From NCBI RefSeq assembly GCF_002903145.1, contig NZ_PPDJ01000014.1, forward strand, positions 1 through 64,000: DNA of 64,000 nt, read 5' to 3'. Source of the DNA: Halobacteriovorax sp. DA5 (GTDB lineage Bacteria > Bdellovibrionota > Bacteriovoracia > Bacteriovoracales > Bacteriovoracaceae). Below, piece after piece: positions 17,640-26,902 of this stretch. Within the stretch, counting starts at the first letter, position 1. The number at the start of each line of letters is the position of its first letter. Position numbers and translations under genes: made by a program. The notes under the pieces were generated by a model, which saw nothing but the letters and a program-made list of their open reading frames with translations, did not search any database and was not told the DNA's origin.

Positions 17640-17840
17640 AAGTCGGCAATTGTTGCTTTTAATACATATTCAATAGTTGCCCTAAAACCTCAGCCTTTGC
17701 TTCGCTCTGAAGCTTCATGGGAACCTATTGTAGGCACTCTTCGTGTTTGGCGGGAAAATAATTAAGTTAATTTCTTTTTACCAGTAATATCGGTAAGTTC
17801 TGCCGATAATAAAAAAAGGACGCTGAACGCGTCCTTATTT
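17640..17840 (+). ncRNA. Candidate structured non-coding RNA ending in a terminator
   Basis: The 340-bp gap 17534-17873 has no gene but several stems. GGCAATTGTTG (17645-17655) pairs fully with CAATAGTTGCC (17671-17681) if two G-U pairs are allowed, which only works in plus-strand RNA. Further stems are GCTTC/GAAGC near 17698, CCTA/TAGG near 17735 and TATCGG/CCGATA near 17790, and the stretch closes with a terminator at 17816-17836. I could not match it to tmRNA, RNase P or SRP RNA; a 6S-like RNA is possible but unproven. No clear promoter was found. Confidence 0.25.
17816..17836. terminator. Bidirectional terminator after the large lipoprotein
   Basis: AAGGACGC/GCGTCCTT with a 5-nt loop, an A-run on the left and a T-run on the right. 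It ends the minus-strand lipoprotein gene and any plus-strand RNA from the preceding gap. Confidence 0.85.
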
Positions 17841-17873
17841 TTTTCGCCTAAATTTATTGGCATTAAACTATGC

Positions 17874-20800
17874 TTATCGTTGTTCGAACTCTTCTTGAAT
17901 CATTGGACGATTTAAATCGACAGCTCCTGTTGTTGAATTCACTAGGAAGTACTTATCAAAAGCCGTTGTCGCCATATCTGCAAGAGCGTAATTCGTCCCA
18001 TTGGTTAGTATCGCTGTATCAAGAACACCTGCAAATGAAGTAGGGTTAATGAATACGTAATGATTCTTTACTAACATTGCTGAACCAGCATTATTCGTGC
18101 TGTGAATATCTGTTGGATTGTGTCCATCTTTATGTCCCACGTAGAGAACATTTTCGAAGCTAACATCAAATGTATTATTTCCTTTATTTGAGAAGAATGC
18201 ATATGTATTGACTGGCGCAGGATCAGTGAACTTATTGCCAATAAACTCAAGATTCTTAAATGCAAACATTTCTGAGCTAGACATTGAATAATCAATGCGA
18301 TCAACAAGAAGGGAACCTGTAGGTGAGCCAAATGTATTATTTTTCACACTAATATTTTCAAATACTGGCCCATCTCCGCTATTCTCTGTTGAGTAGGCTC
18401 CTGCAATTAGACCTGTTGCAGAGCATCCGCTACTACTTTCAATCGTATTATTATCGAATTGAATATTATGAAATTGCGCTCGATCATCATCAGAGTTATT
18501 GTAGCGACTAATTCTTCCCATGAGAATTCCGGCATCCCCTGCAGAAGTACAATTAAACTTTACTGTAGAGTTTGCAATTCGGAGATTTTTAATTCGTCCG
18601 TGTTCAACATATGGAAAGATACCATTAAACATTTGATTGGCACCAGTGTAGTCATTGTAGAAATTTGAAATAGTGAAGCCATTTCCATCAAGAGCGCCAT
18701 TGTATGAATTATTAAAGTCTGATAACTGAAGTGATTGTCCACCCATATCAATGTTATTCATTAGTTTAAAACTAAAATTACTTAGGAATAAATTATTCTT
18801 AATGAATGTTAAATCACTTGCATTTGAAAGAAGGAATGGACTTTCTTCAGATCCTGTCACTGTTGCTCTACCATTTGTTGCAAATCTCATGAAGCGGTTA
18901 AATGCAACATTTAGTTTTGAGCCTCCAGTTGCTGTGAAGAATTGGCTTCCAGCAAATGTTGAAGGGATGAATTTATTTGCAAGATCATTAAAGGTAAGGC
19001 TTATTTCGCCACCTGGTGTTCCATACTTTAAAGCACTTTGAGCAAGTGCTGTTGTACTATCACTATAGCCATTGTAAACAACATGATTTGCTGTGATTCT
19101 GTCTAGGACGTTTGATAGAGTAGAGTCATTGATAAATCCAATGAAGTCGATAATGTGAGAAGTACTCGTTCCCCATCTTGTATAATGGTGTCCATTAACT
19201 ATAACGAATGTGTTGATGTCTGGCATAACTCCAACAAGAGATCCACTTGAATTTCCAGTAGCATAGCCAAGGTTATTAAAAAGTAGTCCTGAATAATAAT
19301 TATTATCAAAGTTTGCTGAGGAAAGATTTGTCGTTGATGAAAGTGTCCCTAGGGCTCCACCAACACCTTCAAGTCCTGCTGATCCCGCAGCTGCACCTGT
19401 GACTGAACTTGTTGCGATATGATTAAGTGCAAAATTTGCAGAAGTTCCATCGAGATTTAGTCTTCCGATTAAGCCTCCAGCGCTTCCATCTGCACTAACG
19501 CTTACTCTTGTTGCTGAAGAATAAATTCCAAGTGTGTTACCAGGATTAGTAAAAGCAGCATGACCAATAAACCCACCTGCATTTTTTAATGTCGTATCAA
19601 TACTTCCTGTTGTAATAGATGAGCGAATCTGAAAAGTTTCAGGATTAAATATCTTTCCAGCAATTCCGCCAGCACCTTGAATCGTACTATATGGAAGATC
19701 ACTTGAAATTGCTAAGTGAATATTATTTTCACCAAGCTCTAGACGGCCTAGATAGTTTGCGGCCGTTGACTGATGTTGTCCTAGAAGGCCACCAATAATC
19801 GCTGGTGCCGCTGAAGTATATGAGTTAGTAAAAACATAACTATTACTATAAGTACTAATATTAGTAAGATTTTCTGAGAAGCCGATTAGGCCACCAACTG
19901 ATTGTTGTGGATTAGCTGCATCAACTTCGATATTAATATTTCCATTAACATCATAAATTTTAACTTCACGACTATTAGTTGCAGTATCAGTTGAGCCACT
20001 TGTTAGGGCACCAATAAGGGAGCCTACGTAAGCACTATCAGAACCAGGAAGTCCCGTACATTTTAAACTAAAGTTACTAAAAGTGATTCTTTCAACTTGT
20101 GCGAATACATTCTTTGTTGATGTTCCATCATAGTAAGACTGATTAAATAATCCACCGCACGAGTAACCAAAGCTTGAACCAGGTGGTGTTGTTGATGGAT
20201 TCGAGTTTGTCATTGAACCTGAGATTATTAATTCATGAAGATTTGAAGAATCGCCTAAGTACTTTGCAAGAGCCGGCCCTGCTGTTAACGAATTAACATT
20301 GATATTTAAGTTACTAAGTCCTGACTCAGCGTTAGCAACCGTGCTTCCAATACTATTAAATAATGAGTCAGATGCTCCAATAATATGTGGAAGCTTCTTA
20401 AGACTTATAAGAATATCTCCCTCTAATTTTCCACTAAAGTCAGTAGCGCCCGTTGCTGGTGCTGAACCTGCAAAATCAATTGTTCTCGCAACAATATAAT
20501 TCTCTGAAGGGTAGGAAGCGATATTATTAAATTGATCGGCCGTACAAATAATATTAAATCCTCTTGATCCAGCGCTATCAGCTGCAAATGGAGAGCTTGT
20601 TGCCGCTCCTGCAAACGCACAAGAATCAAAGCCTGCAAGTAGAGTAAGACCTGTCGCTGAATCTTCTGTTGCTAGTAGATACTCCTCTGAAGGAAGTCCT
20701 GCTGTTCTTGGAATCCTTTTAACTTGAGAGGCTCCAGAGCAAGCAGTATCATAGTAGGCTACAATTTCAACTGGATTATAAAAACCACTATCACTAGTAA

Positions 20801-21446
20801 CAACGTTATAGTCGGCAGTTAGGTCATAGGTGAAAATATCTCCAGCATTTGGTGTTAAGCATTTTGATTCAAGAGTTAAGCTTGGATCGACGACACCTTC
20901 AGCATTAATTGAAGGGTAGCGAATCTTAAGTGATTGAGCGTTACTTGGAGCTTCATCGCAGCTTTCTCTTTTTCCTTTCCCAAAAACTTGGACAACCCCG
21001 TGACAAGTTTCAACCTTGAACTGATTTCCTGTCGTACTGTCATGAACAACTGTATTAGTTAGTGATGCACAATTGGCCGTTGTCATTACTAGATTCATTG
21101 GAGTTTCAGTAGAGTCAACTTGAGTATTAATTTGAGAACAATACTTTGTTCCAACTAGATTCGTTGGAGTCGTTCCTTGGTGCCAACCGATGGCCTTTAC
21201 ATCGTAGTTTCCAAAAGGAAGCTCAATTTCGATTTCAGAAGGGGAGCTTGGATCAAGACCAATTTGAAAAACTTGTTTTGTATCGTTATTTCTTCCAAAG
21301 ATAAGTACACCACCATCAAAGTTTGAGTTTAAGTCTCCAACTAAGAATTGTGATTTTGAAAAAGTAACTTTTGTGTTTGATGTTTTTACCCCACATGAAG
21401 TGAGAAGAAGTGAAACAAGAAATAATCCAAATATATGACGGTGCAT
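17874..21446 (-). CDS. Large lipoprotein with GLUG-like repeats, probable beta-helix
   Basis: A 1190-aa lipoprotein (lipobox LLTSCG, Cys at about 18). Residues about 20-130 form a domain shared with the neighbouring 505-aa lipoprotein (motifs DGGVLIFG, GWHQGT, KYCS). From about 300 onward come many imperfect repeats with GGLIG, GGLLG, GGIAG or GGFIG followed by Asn/Thr/Ser-rich stretches, resembling the GLUG motif of adhesins, and late segments with N-rich turns typical of a right-handed beta-helix. It is likely exposed on the outer membrane. The ATG is preceded by GGGGAC inside an inverted repeat (21450-21519). Confidence 0.75.
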   Translation of the reverse strand: MHRHIFGLFLVSLLLTSCGVKTSNTKVTFSKSQFLVGDLNSNFDGGVLIFGRNNDTKQVFQIGLDPSSPSEIEIELPFGNYDVKAIGWHQGTTPTNLVGTKYCSQINTQVDSTETPMNLVMTTANCASLTNTVVHDSTTGNQFKVETCHGVVQVFGKGKRESCDEAPSNAQSLKIRYPSINAEGVVDPSLTLESKCLTPNAGDIFTYDLTADYNVVTSDSGFYNPVEIVAYYDTACSGASQVKRIPRTAGLPSEEYLLATEDSATGLTLLAGFDSCAFAGAATSSPFAADSAGSRGFNIICTADQFNNIASYPSENYIVARTIDFAGSAPATGATDFSGKLEGDILISLKKLPHIIGASDSLFNSIGSTVANAESGLSNLNINVNSLTAGPALAKYLGDSSNLHELIISGSMTNSNPSTTPPGSSFGYSCGGLFNQSYYDGTSTKNVFAQVERITFSNFSLKCTGLPGSDSAYVGSLIGALTSGSTDTATNSREVKIYDVNGNINIEVDAANPQQSVGGLIGFSENLTNISTYSNSYVFTNSYTSAAPAIIGGLLGQHQSTAANYLGRLELGENNIHLAISSDLPYSTIQGAGGIAGKIFNPETFQIRSSITTGSIDTTLKNAGGFIGHAAFTNPGNTLGIYSSATRVSVSADGSAGGLIGRLNLDGTSANFALNHIATSSVTGAAAGSAGLEGVGGALGTLSSTTNLSSANFDNNYYSGLLFNNLGYATGNSSGSLVGVMPDINTFVIVNGHHYTRWGTSTSHIIDFIGFINDSTLSNVLDRITANHVVYNGYSDSTTALAQSALKYGTPGGEISLTFNDLANKFIPSTFAGSQFFTATGGSKLNVAFNRFMRFATNGRATVTGSEESPFLLSNASDLTFIKNNLFLSNFSFKLMNNIDMGGQSLQLSDFNNSYNGALDGNGFTISNFYNDYTGANQMFNGIFPYVEHGRIKNLRIANSTVKFNCTSAGDAGILMGRISRYNNSDDDRAQFHNIQFDNNTIESSSGCSATGLIAGAYSTENSGDGPVFENISVKNNTFGSPTGSLLVDRIDYSMSSSEMFAFKNLEFIGNKFTDPAPVNTYAFFSNKGNNTFDVSFENVLYVGHKDGHNPTDIHSTNNAGSAMLVKNHYVFINPTSFAGVLDTAILTNGTNYALADMATTAFDKYFLVNSTTGAVDLNRPMIQEEFEQR

Positions 21447-21449
21447 ACG

Positions 21450-21519
21450 GTCCCCAAATTCAATTTAATCCACAAAACTCATCGGTTAAGCAAATCTTAA
21501 CCTTTAAAGAATTGGGGAC
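21450..21519 (-). promoter_or_regulatory. Nested inverted repeats in the leader of the large lipoprotein
   Basis: In minus-strand RNA, GTCCCCAATTC (from 21519) can pair with GAATTTGGGGAC (to 21450), 11 bp with one bulge, masking the GGGGAC ribosome site 3 nt before the ATG. Inside it GGTTAAG/CTTAACC (21484-21502) forms a 7-bp hairpin. This may be a translational switch; no known riboswitch is recognised. Confidence 0.4.
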
Positions 21520-21588
21520 AAAAGCTTACGGGATTTCAGTTGGTTATGGTTTTAACCTCAATAGTGAATGCCATTTCTTAGTGCCATA

Positions 21589-23106
21589 TTAATAATATGT
21601 GTAATTAAAAAGCTGACCATTGGCATTTAAGTCAAAATTTCCTGTACCTGCAGGAGAGCCTGTGATTGTAAGTGTACAAGTCGTATAGGGAGAACATGAA
21701 ATGTCTCCTGAGATTGATAAGGTGTCTGGTGTTGAATAGATACTAAAATTCACAATACCATCAGTGTTATTATTAAATGTAATTGTCGTGCTTCCACCTG
21801 TTGTAATATCAACATTTGATCCAGGTACTGGTATGAAATCTGAATCCGGAATCATAACAATAGGGTTTGCCATTACGCTAAAGCGCTTCTCTGGAGAATA
21901 GATTAATCTACTTGAAGCGTCATCAAAATACGATCCAATCATTCTAAACTCAAAAGTATCTCCAAGATTAAAATTAGTAGTATTACCGTCGAGAACAACA
22001 TCTCCTGACGTCGTATCAAATGATATAGGGCCTGAACCGATTGGATATCCACAGGCAACAAAAGTTGAATCATCTGTTCCAGCGACTTTGTACTCACAAG
22101 TATAGTTCATCGAGTTGCCAAGATAAGTATCGTTTCCAACATCATATGGGCCACCAACCTGTACTGTCGTTGCAGAGTTTCTTTCAAATGAATAACTCGA
22201 ATTTGTAAGAGAAAGTTCAAATGGAGTAGGTGGCATAATATAAGTGAAGTAAGTGCCATCGTAGAAGTGACGATCGTTTCCTGCTAGGTCTTTTTCACCG
22301 ATACTGTTCATGGTCATAAGTGTACCAACTGGCCCGGTAGAGCAGTCAGTTGTTCCACTATCTTTATCTTCATATCCTTCTATTCTAAGAGGTAAGTGGA
22401 ATCCGCCTGTTAGCCTTACTGGAAGAACCATTCCAACAGAAGCATCAAGAACCATTTTAGCGTAGTCGACTCCATCGAGTAAATTTCCATTAACATTGCT
22501 ATAGCAAGTATTCATCGATTCATTAAATCTTGATTGAGTATAGATTAGATCCTTATTAATTGGTCCTTCATAGTGAGGAATACCAAATTTAATAGATAGG
22601 TCAGTTGAATTAAATCTTATGTATTCACCAACATTACAAGCTGAAGTTTCACAAACAGACATATACTTGGCCGTTTGTAGGCCATCAATAAACTCAGCAC
22701 AAGGGTGACCTATATCAACGACGTTGGCCGGTGCCACAGTATCGACTTGAGTTAGATTGAAAGTAAAAGTTGTCTGCTCTGGGATTGCTGCGTTTTTTAC
22801 GACTGAACAATAAAGGCTTCCTTCCATCATCTCGCCTGCAGTTGAACCATGCCAACCAAGAATCATAATATTCCAATTTCCATTATCAAATTCGTGATCA
22901 AGTGTTGCTTGTGAAAGAGGAACAACATAGAGAAGAGGAGGTTTATCCGCTGGTCCGCCAACTGCAAGCATGACCGCACCATTATCAAAGAGTCCTGCTA
23001 CTTGAGAGAACGCACCTTGAAGCTTTACTTCGACGTTTGAGGACTTCCCTCCACATGAAGTAAGGATAATTGCGAATGATATTAGTAGCATATTGATAAT
23101 TTTCAT
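21589..23106 (-). CDS. Lipoprotein with Ig-like C-terminal domain
   Basis: A 505-aa lipoprotein (lipobox ILTSCG). The first 130 residues after the lipobox resemble those of the downstream 1190-aa lipoprotein: a hydrophobic FDNGAVMLAVGG strand, the GWHG motif and LYCS. The middle region has many paired cysteines (CETSACN, CSTGPVG, CEYKV), suggesting disulfides. The last about 90 residues are Thr/Asn/Ser-rich with SGDISCSPYTTCTLTI, resembling Ig-like domains of surface proteins. It precedes the large lipoprotein by 142 bp on the same strand and the two may be coexpressed. Function unknown. Confidence 0.7.
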   Translation of the reverse strand: MKIINMLLISFAIILTSCGGKSSNVEVKLQGAFSQVAGLFDNGAVMLAVGGPADKPPLLYVVPLSQATLDHEFDNGNWNIMILGWHGSTAGEMMEGSLYCSVVKNAAIPEQTTFTFNLTQVDTVAPANVVDIGHPCAEFIDGLQTAKYMSVCETSACNVGEYIRFNSTDLSIKFGIPHYEGPINKDLIYTQSRFNESMNTCYSNVNGNLLDGVDYAKMVLDASVGMVLPVRLTGGFHLPLRIEGYEDKDSGTTDCSTGPVGTLMTMNSIGEKDLAGNDRHFYDGTYFTYIMPPTPFELSLTNSSYSFERNSATTVQVGGPYDVGNDTYLGNSMNYTCEYKVAGTDDSTFVACGYPIGSGPISFDTTSGDVVLDGNTTNFNLGDTFEFRMIGSYFDDASSRLIYSPEKRFSVMANPIVMIPDSDFIPVPGSNVDITTGGSTTITFNNNTDGIVNFSIYSTPDTLSISGDISCSPYTTCTLTITGSPAGTGNFDLNANGQLFNYTYY

Positions 23107-23233
23107 AATTCCCTCAGGCAGTTAACTAAATAAATTATCGTCTATAGCTATAATAAACTTTAATTTAGTGTGGACTAAATTTCTCGTGATTCTAGGTGTT
23201 TAGTAGGATTCTCATAAAGAGATCTGCCAATAA

Positions 23234-24043
23234 TTAGCGCAAGAACTTCGATTTAATATGCGTGAGGATACTGAAAACGATAAGGGCCGAAAAACCACCA
23301 ATGACACCTAAGAATAGGTTTTGCAGTATTTCATAGGTATAGAGGTCTAAGTGAAAGCTATGAGCAAAGATTCCTCCAGCTACGAGAAACATTGCAATTG
23401 TCCCAACTATTCCAAGTCCTCTCATAATCCAAGGCATTGAACTGACACAAGCGTAGCCAAGTCTCTTATACTCTTTTCTTATAAGGTAGAGGCCAAGATC
23501 ATCAATTTTAACTAAGACAGCGACAAGTCCATAGATAAGGACAGATGCTAAAAGCCCCACAATTACAAGAGTCATTAGCTGATTTACAAAAGGTCCACTA
23601 ATGCTATTTTGTGCAATTACGATAATTTCAATTGAAAGAATTAAATCTGTGCGAATCGCTCCTGAAACTTTTTTCTCTTCACTAATTTCGGCCAGGATCT
23701 TCTTGCTATCTTGCTTGGTAATCTTTTCGACCACTTTGTGGGCGCCTTCATATGCTAAATAAATTCCACCAATTAGAAGAACGATTTTTAGAGCTGGAGG
23801 ATAAAAATAGGTAAGGGCAACAACGCCTAAGATGCTGTAGACTTTATTTAAAAGTGAGCCTACAAAAATCTTCCAGACCATTGGAAGCTCCTGATCGGCG
23901 TTTACTCCATGGATAACACCTGCATTAACTGCAAGATCATCACTCATTAGAGCACTGGTCTTCTTGATGGCAACTTTAGACATGATGGCCACGTCATCAA
24001 ATGTTGTTGCAATATCATCGAGAAGAGACAGGAGACTAAACAT
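23234..24043 (-). CDS. DUF808 (YedI-like) membrane protein
   Basis: A 269-aa inner-membrane protein. The N-terminal segment LLDDIATTFDDVAIMSKVAIKKT and the following SDDLAVNAG are the DUF808/YedI signature, followed by about five membrane helices. I start at ATG 24043, which overlaps the stop of the PilZ gene as ATGTTTAG; the longest frame would use TTG 24052. The function of the family is not established. The 127-bp gap to the 505-aa lipoprotein holds no further gene. Confidence 0.85.
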   Translation of the reverse strand: MFSLLSLLDDIATTFDDVAIMSKVAIKKTSALMSDDLAVNAGVIHGVNADQELPMVWKIFVGSLLNKVYSILGVVALTYFYPPALKIVLLIGGIYLAYEGAHKVVEKITKQDSKKILAEISEEKKVSGAIRTDLILSIEIIVIAQNSISGPFVNQLMTLVIVGLLASVLIYGLVAVLVKIDDLGLYLIRKEYKRLGYACVSSMPWIMRGLGIVGTIAMFLVAGGIFAHSFHLDLYTYEILQNLFLGVIGGFSALIVFSILTHIKSKFLR

Positions 24044-25133
24044 ACTTAACAAATGACTTCGGGCTTAAAACAAGCTCGCCCGAGCGCTCCTTTTCATGAA
24101 TATACTTTCTTAACTCGTCTTGTGCTTTATTGATTGCTGAAGCTGGCTTTGGTTGATCATACTTCATAAGAAATTCTTCTCTTACACCAGCAGTAACTTC
24201 AGAAAGAAGATCATTGATTAATTCTTTAGACGACATTCTTAAAGCACAGGCCATAAGATCAAGACTAAATTGTAAAAAGAACTCACGCTTCATATCGATT
24301 GTCATATAGCGAAGGCGATCGATATCTTCTACTGACTCTGAGATATTGATAGCGAGTTGAGGGTTCTTTTCATGTATCTTAGCTAGTTGCTTTTGATAAT
24401 CATCAGGATTTAGGCCATTGAATAGATTTGTATCAAGACCTTTTAATTTATTTTGTCTCTTTTTAACAAGAGAGCCAATTGAATCATATGTTATTGAGTT
24501 TAGCGTTTGTGTGAATTCAACTCCAATGCGTAGGAGGTGAGTTTGAAGTCCTTCTCCTGAAACACGGTAGCGATTAACTGAGGCAATCTTCGCTTCGTGT
24601 AGCTCAGGTAATTCCTGATCTGTAATTGAAGTAATAAAAATTGATTTTCCTATTTCGTACTTCGCTTTTCTTTTCGCATCGATAACAAATGCAAGACCTC
24701 TTAAAGAGATATCGAGAATAATATCATGTTGAGTTTCATCTTCACCCTCAACTTTGTATGAGATATTTTTGAAGTCTGGATATTTATAATTGAATCTCTC
24801 CACACTTCGTCGATCGCGCATACGAACTTCACTAGGAGTCTTGAACGAAAGACCACCATTTTCAAGTTTGAAAATATCTTTTTTGAAAATCATATCCCCA
24901 GCAGGATAGTGAAAAAAGACAGGTGAAAGAGGTGCTATTCGAGTATAAAAAGGAGCACTTTCTTTTGTGAGCCTGATAGAGCATTTTTCAATTGTAACTG
25001 AGCTGAAAGTTGCAGTGTACTCTTCGCGCATGTCTTCATTGTTTTGCCAAAATTTCAAAACTGCGCCTTCCTCATAAAGTTCAGTAAGCCTCTTGAGGAT
25101 ATATTCCTGATCGAATGATGACCATAATTTCAT
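24036..25133 (-). CDS. PilZ-domain protein (probable c-di-GMP receptor)
   Basis: A 365-aa cytoplasmic protein. A central PilZ-type domain (about residues 118-220) has RRSVERF (the RxxxR c-di-GMP-binding box) and DISLRGLAF (the DxSxxG box). An N-terminal region of about 110 residues may be a YcgR-like partner domain and the C-terminal 120 residues are helical and charged. C-di-GMP binding is predicted from the two boxes, not shown. It overlaps the downstream DUF808 gene by 8 nt and lies 21 bp after mltG, so the three likely share a transcript. Confidence 0.78.
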   Translation of the reverse strand: MKLWSSFDQEYILKRLTELYEEGAVLKFWQNNEDMREEYTATFSSVTIEKCSIRLTKESAPFYTRIAPLSPVFFHYPAGDMIFKKDIFKLENGGLSFKTPSEVRMRDRRSVERFNYKYPDFKNISYKVEGEDETQHDIILDISLRGLAFVIDAKRKAKYEIGKSIFITSITDQELPELHEAKIASVNRYRVSGEGLQTHLLRIGVEFTQTLNSITYDSIGSLVKKRQNKLKGLDTNLFNGLNPDDYQKQLAKIHEKNPQLAINISESVEDIDRLRYMTIDMKREFFLQFSLDLMACALRMSSKELINDLLSEVTAGVREEFLMKYDQPKPASAINKAQDELRKYIHEKERSGELVLSPKSFVKYV

Positions 25134-25154
25134 AGTTAATTACTTCTTTAAGTT

Positions 25155-26192
25155 TTATTGTTTTTTATTTAAGTCTCGCCAGCTACGCCCCTTACGGTTC
25201 GCTCTGTTCTTTTGCCAGTAATCTACTGCCTGGCTGTGTTCTTTGTATGTTTTTGAAAAAACGTGTGTTCCATCATTTTTAGAAACAAAGTAAATATATT
25301 CGTGCTTCTTTGGGTTTAGAGCAGCTTTAAGTGCCTCTAGCCCAGGGTTTGCAATTGGCCCAACCGGAAGACCTGAGATCTTATAAGTATTATAAGGAGT
25401 TTTCTGTCTTAGGTGCTTTTTGCTGATATTTCCTTTATACGACTCCCAGATCCCGTAAATTGTCGTTGGATCTGATTGAAGACGCATTCTCTTTTTTAAA
25501 CGATTGTGAAAAACACCAGAAATTGTTGGTCTTTCAAACTTTGCACCAGTTTCTTTTTCTACCATTGAAGCAAGAGTTACTAGTTGGTGCTTTGTTAGTC
25601 TTACTTTAGAAAAATCAAGTTCTTTCGTTTTATCTTTAAAATTGTCATACATGCGGTGAATGATTGCACGTGCTTTCATCTTCTCGTGAAATTGATATGT
25701 ATCAGGGTAAAGGTATCCTTCAACTCGATCAGCTGGAATTCCTAGTGAGTGAACAAATTTCTTATCTTTTGCTTCTTTGATAAATTCATTTTCATCAACA
25801 ATTTTCTCGTCGGCCAGAACTTTAGCAATTTGGAATAAGTTATATCCTTCTGGAATTGTCACGCGAACAGTTAAACTCTTTCCGCTAATTAAAAGGTCTA
25901 CTAGCTCATCCATAGTGATCCCTTTTGGGATGATGTAGCGTCCGGCCTTAAAGCTGGTTAGTTTACCCTCGAATTTCACATAGCGGTGAAAGAGGCGAGG
26001 AGAGTAGATAATTTTATCTTGGGCAAGACGGTAGTTGATTGTTCCAAAAGTGTCGCCACTATTAATTTGGAATTCAGTCTCTGGACCGTTGTATTGCCAA
26101 TGATAAATGTTGTAATAAGTGTGGGCCACTAAAAGGCAGATCGATAATGCTGGTGCTAGCACCAAAAATACAAATAAGTTTTTCTTCATCAT
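25155..26192 (-). CDS. mltG: Endolytic murein transglycosylase
   Basis: An inner-membrane enzyme that cuts nascent glycan strands and thereby sets their length. The 345-aa protein has an N-terminal helix, a LysM-like first domain and the YceG core: SMVEKETG with the catalytic Glu near residue 213, LQSDPTTIYG, YNTYKISGLPVGPIANPG and FVSKNDGTHVFSKTYKEH. Length is normal. It follows ruvX by 38 bp and precedes the PilZ gene by 21 bp. Confidence 0.96.
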   Translation of the reverse strand: MMKKNLFVFLVLAPALSICLLVAHTYYNIYHWQYNGPETEFQINSGDTFGTINYRLAQDKIIYSPRLFHRYVKFEGKLTSFKAGRYIIPKGITMDELVDLLISGKSLTVRVTIPEGYNLFQIAKVLADEKIVDENEFIKEAKDKKFVHSLGIPADRVEGYLYPDTYQFHEKMKARAIIHRMYDNFKDKTKELDFSKVRLTKHQLVTLASMVEKETGAKFERPTISGVFHNRLKKRMRLQSDPTTIYGIWESYKGNISKKHLRQKTPYNTYKISGLPVGPIANPGLEALKAALNPKKHEYIYFVSKNDGTHVFSKTYKEHSQAVDYWQKNRANRKGRSWRDLNKKQ

Positions 26193-26230
26193 AATGATAA
26201 TAGGATATCTTATTTTTATATTTTGTGAAA

Positions 26231-26689
26231 TTAACTTCTTATGAAATCTTCTAAGATGATCACCGCACTAAGCTCATCAATTTTTGTTGGATCAAATTGA
26301 AAATTATACTCCGGAGAGTTAAGCATTCTCTCTTTTGCCGACTTAGTCGTAAGTGTTTCATCTTGTTGATAGAACTTTATACTAGGAAATTTCTCAACTA
26401 AAGCGTTAAAAATGGCCTTGTGCTCTTTTGTTTTCTCACTCTCATTGCCATCAACATAATAAGGTATTCCCATAACAATAACTTCTACCACTTGATCATC
26501 GATCACTTGTTCAAGTTCTGTATAGAAATGTGCAATTCCCTTATTAATGATACGTCCTGCACCTATTGGGAAAGGCTCACGTCCTGGGCAGAAGAAGCCA
26601 AGGCCTATGACTTTTTCACCGTAGTCGATGGAAAGGATGTTGAGACCACGTAATTCTTCAAATTTTGGATAGCTAGAAAACTCATTCAT
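26231..26689 (-). CDS. ruvX: Putative Holliday junction resolvase / rRNA-processing nuclease YqgF
   Basis: A 152-aa RNase H-fold protein. SIDYGEKVIGLG near the N-terminus carries the first catalytic Asp, and DETLTTKSAKERM and the late DELSAVIIL segment complete the YqgF pattern. The family is described both as a Holliday junction resolvase and as a pre-16S rRNA nuclease. First gene of the run ruvX-mltG-PilZ-DUF808 and divergent from rho. Confidence 0.92.
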   Translation of the reverse strand: MNEFSSYPKFEELRGLNILSIDYGEKVIGLGFFCPGREPFPIGAGRIINKGIAHFYTELEQVIDDQVVEVIVMGIPYYVDGNESEKTKEHKAIFNALVEKFPSIKFYQQDETLTTKSAKERMLNSPEYNFQFDPTKIDELSAVIILEDFIRS

Positions 26690-26740
26690 ATTAGGTAGTT
26701 ATGCCCATTTTGGCGCCTCAAGTCAATCTCTAAAGTCAGC

Positions 26741-26769
26741 TTGACTAGGAAAGGGTGAAGGTTTATGAT
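26741..26769 (+). promoter_or_regulatory. Promoter of the rho operon
   Basis: TTGACT (26741-26746) and TATGAT (26764-26769) have an exact 17-bp spacer, one of the best sigma-70-type matches in the window. It leaves a leader of about 125 nt before rho, which contains the perfect palindrome CCATTAATGG (26822-26831). Rho leaders are autoregulated in other bacteria, so this leader may be too. Confidence 0.75.
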
Positions 26770-26902
26770 GAGTTTATCTAATTAAATCAATACCAACCAA
26801 TTTAATCTTATAAAATCCATGCCATTAATGGATCATTAATAGAGGCAAATTCTAAACCAATCCAATTTTATATATTCAGATATTTCAGGAGTAGTACATT
26901 TT

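Noticed and set aside
21410..21592. 60-aa plus-strand frame across the lipoprotein start and leader
   Set aside because: It overlaps the start of the large lipoprotein and the repeat-rich leader; no ribosome site or plausible protein character.
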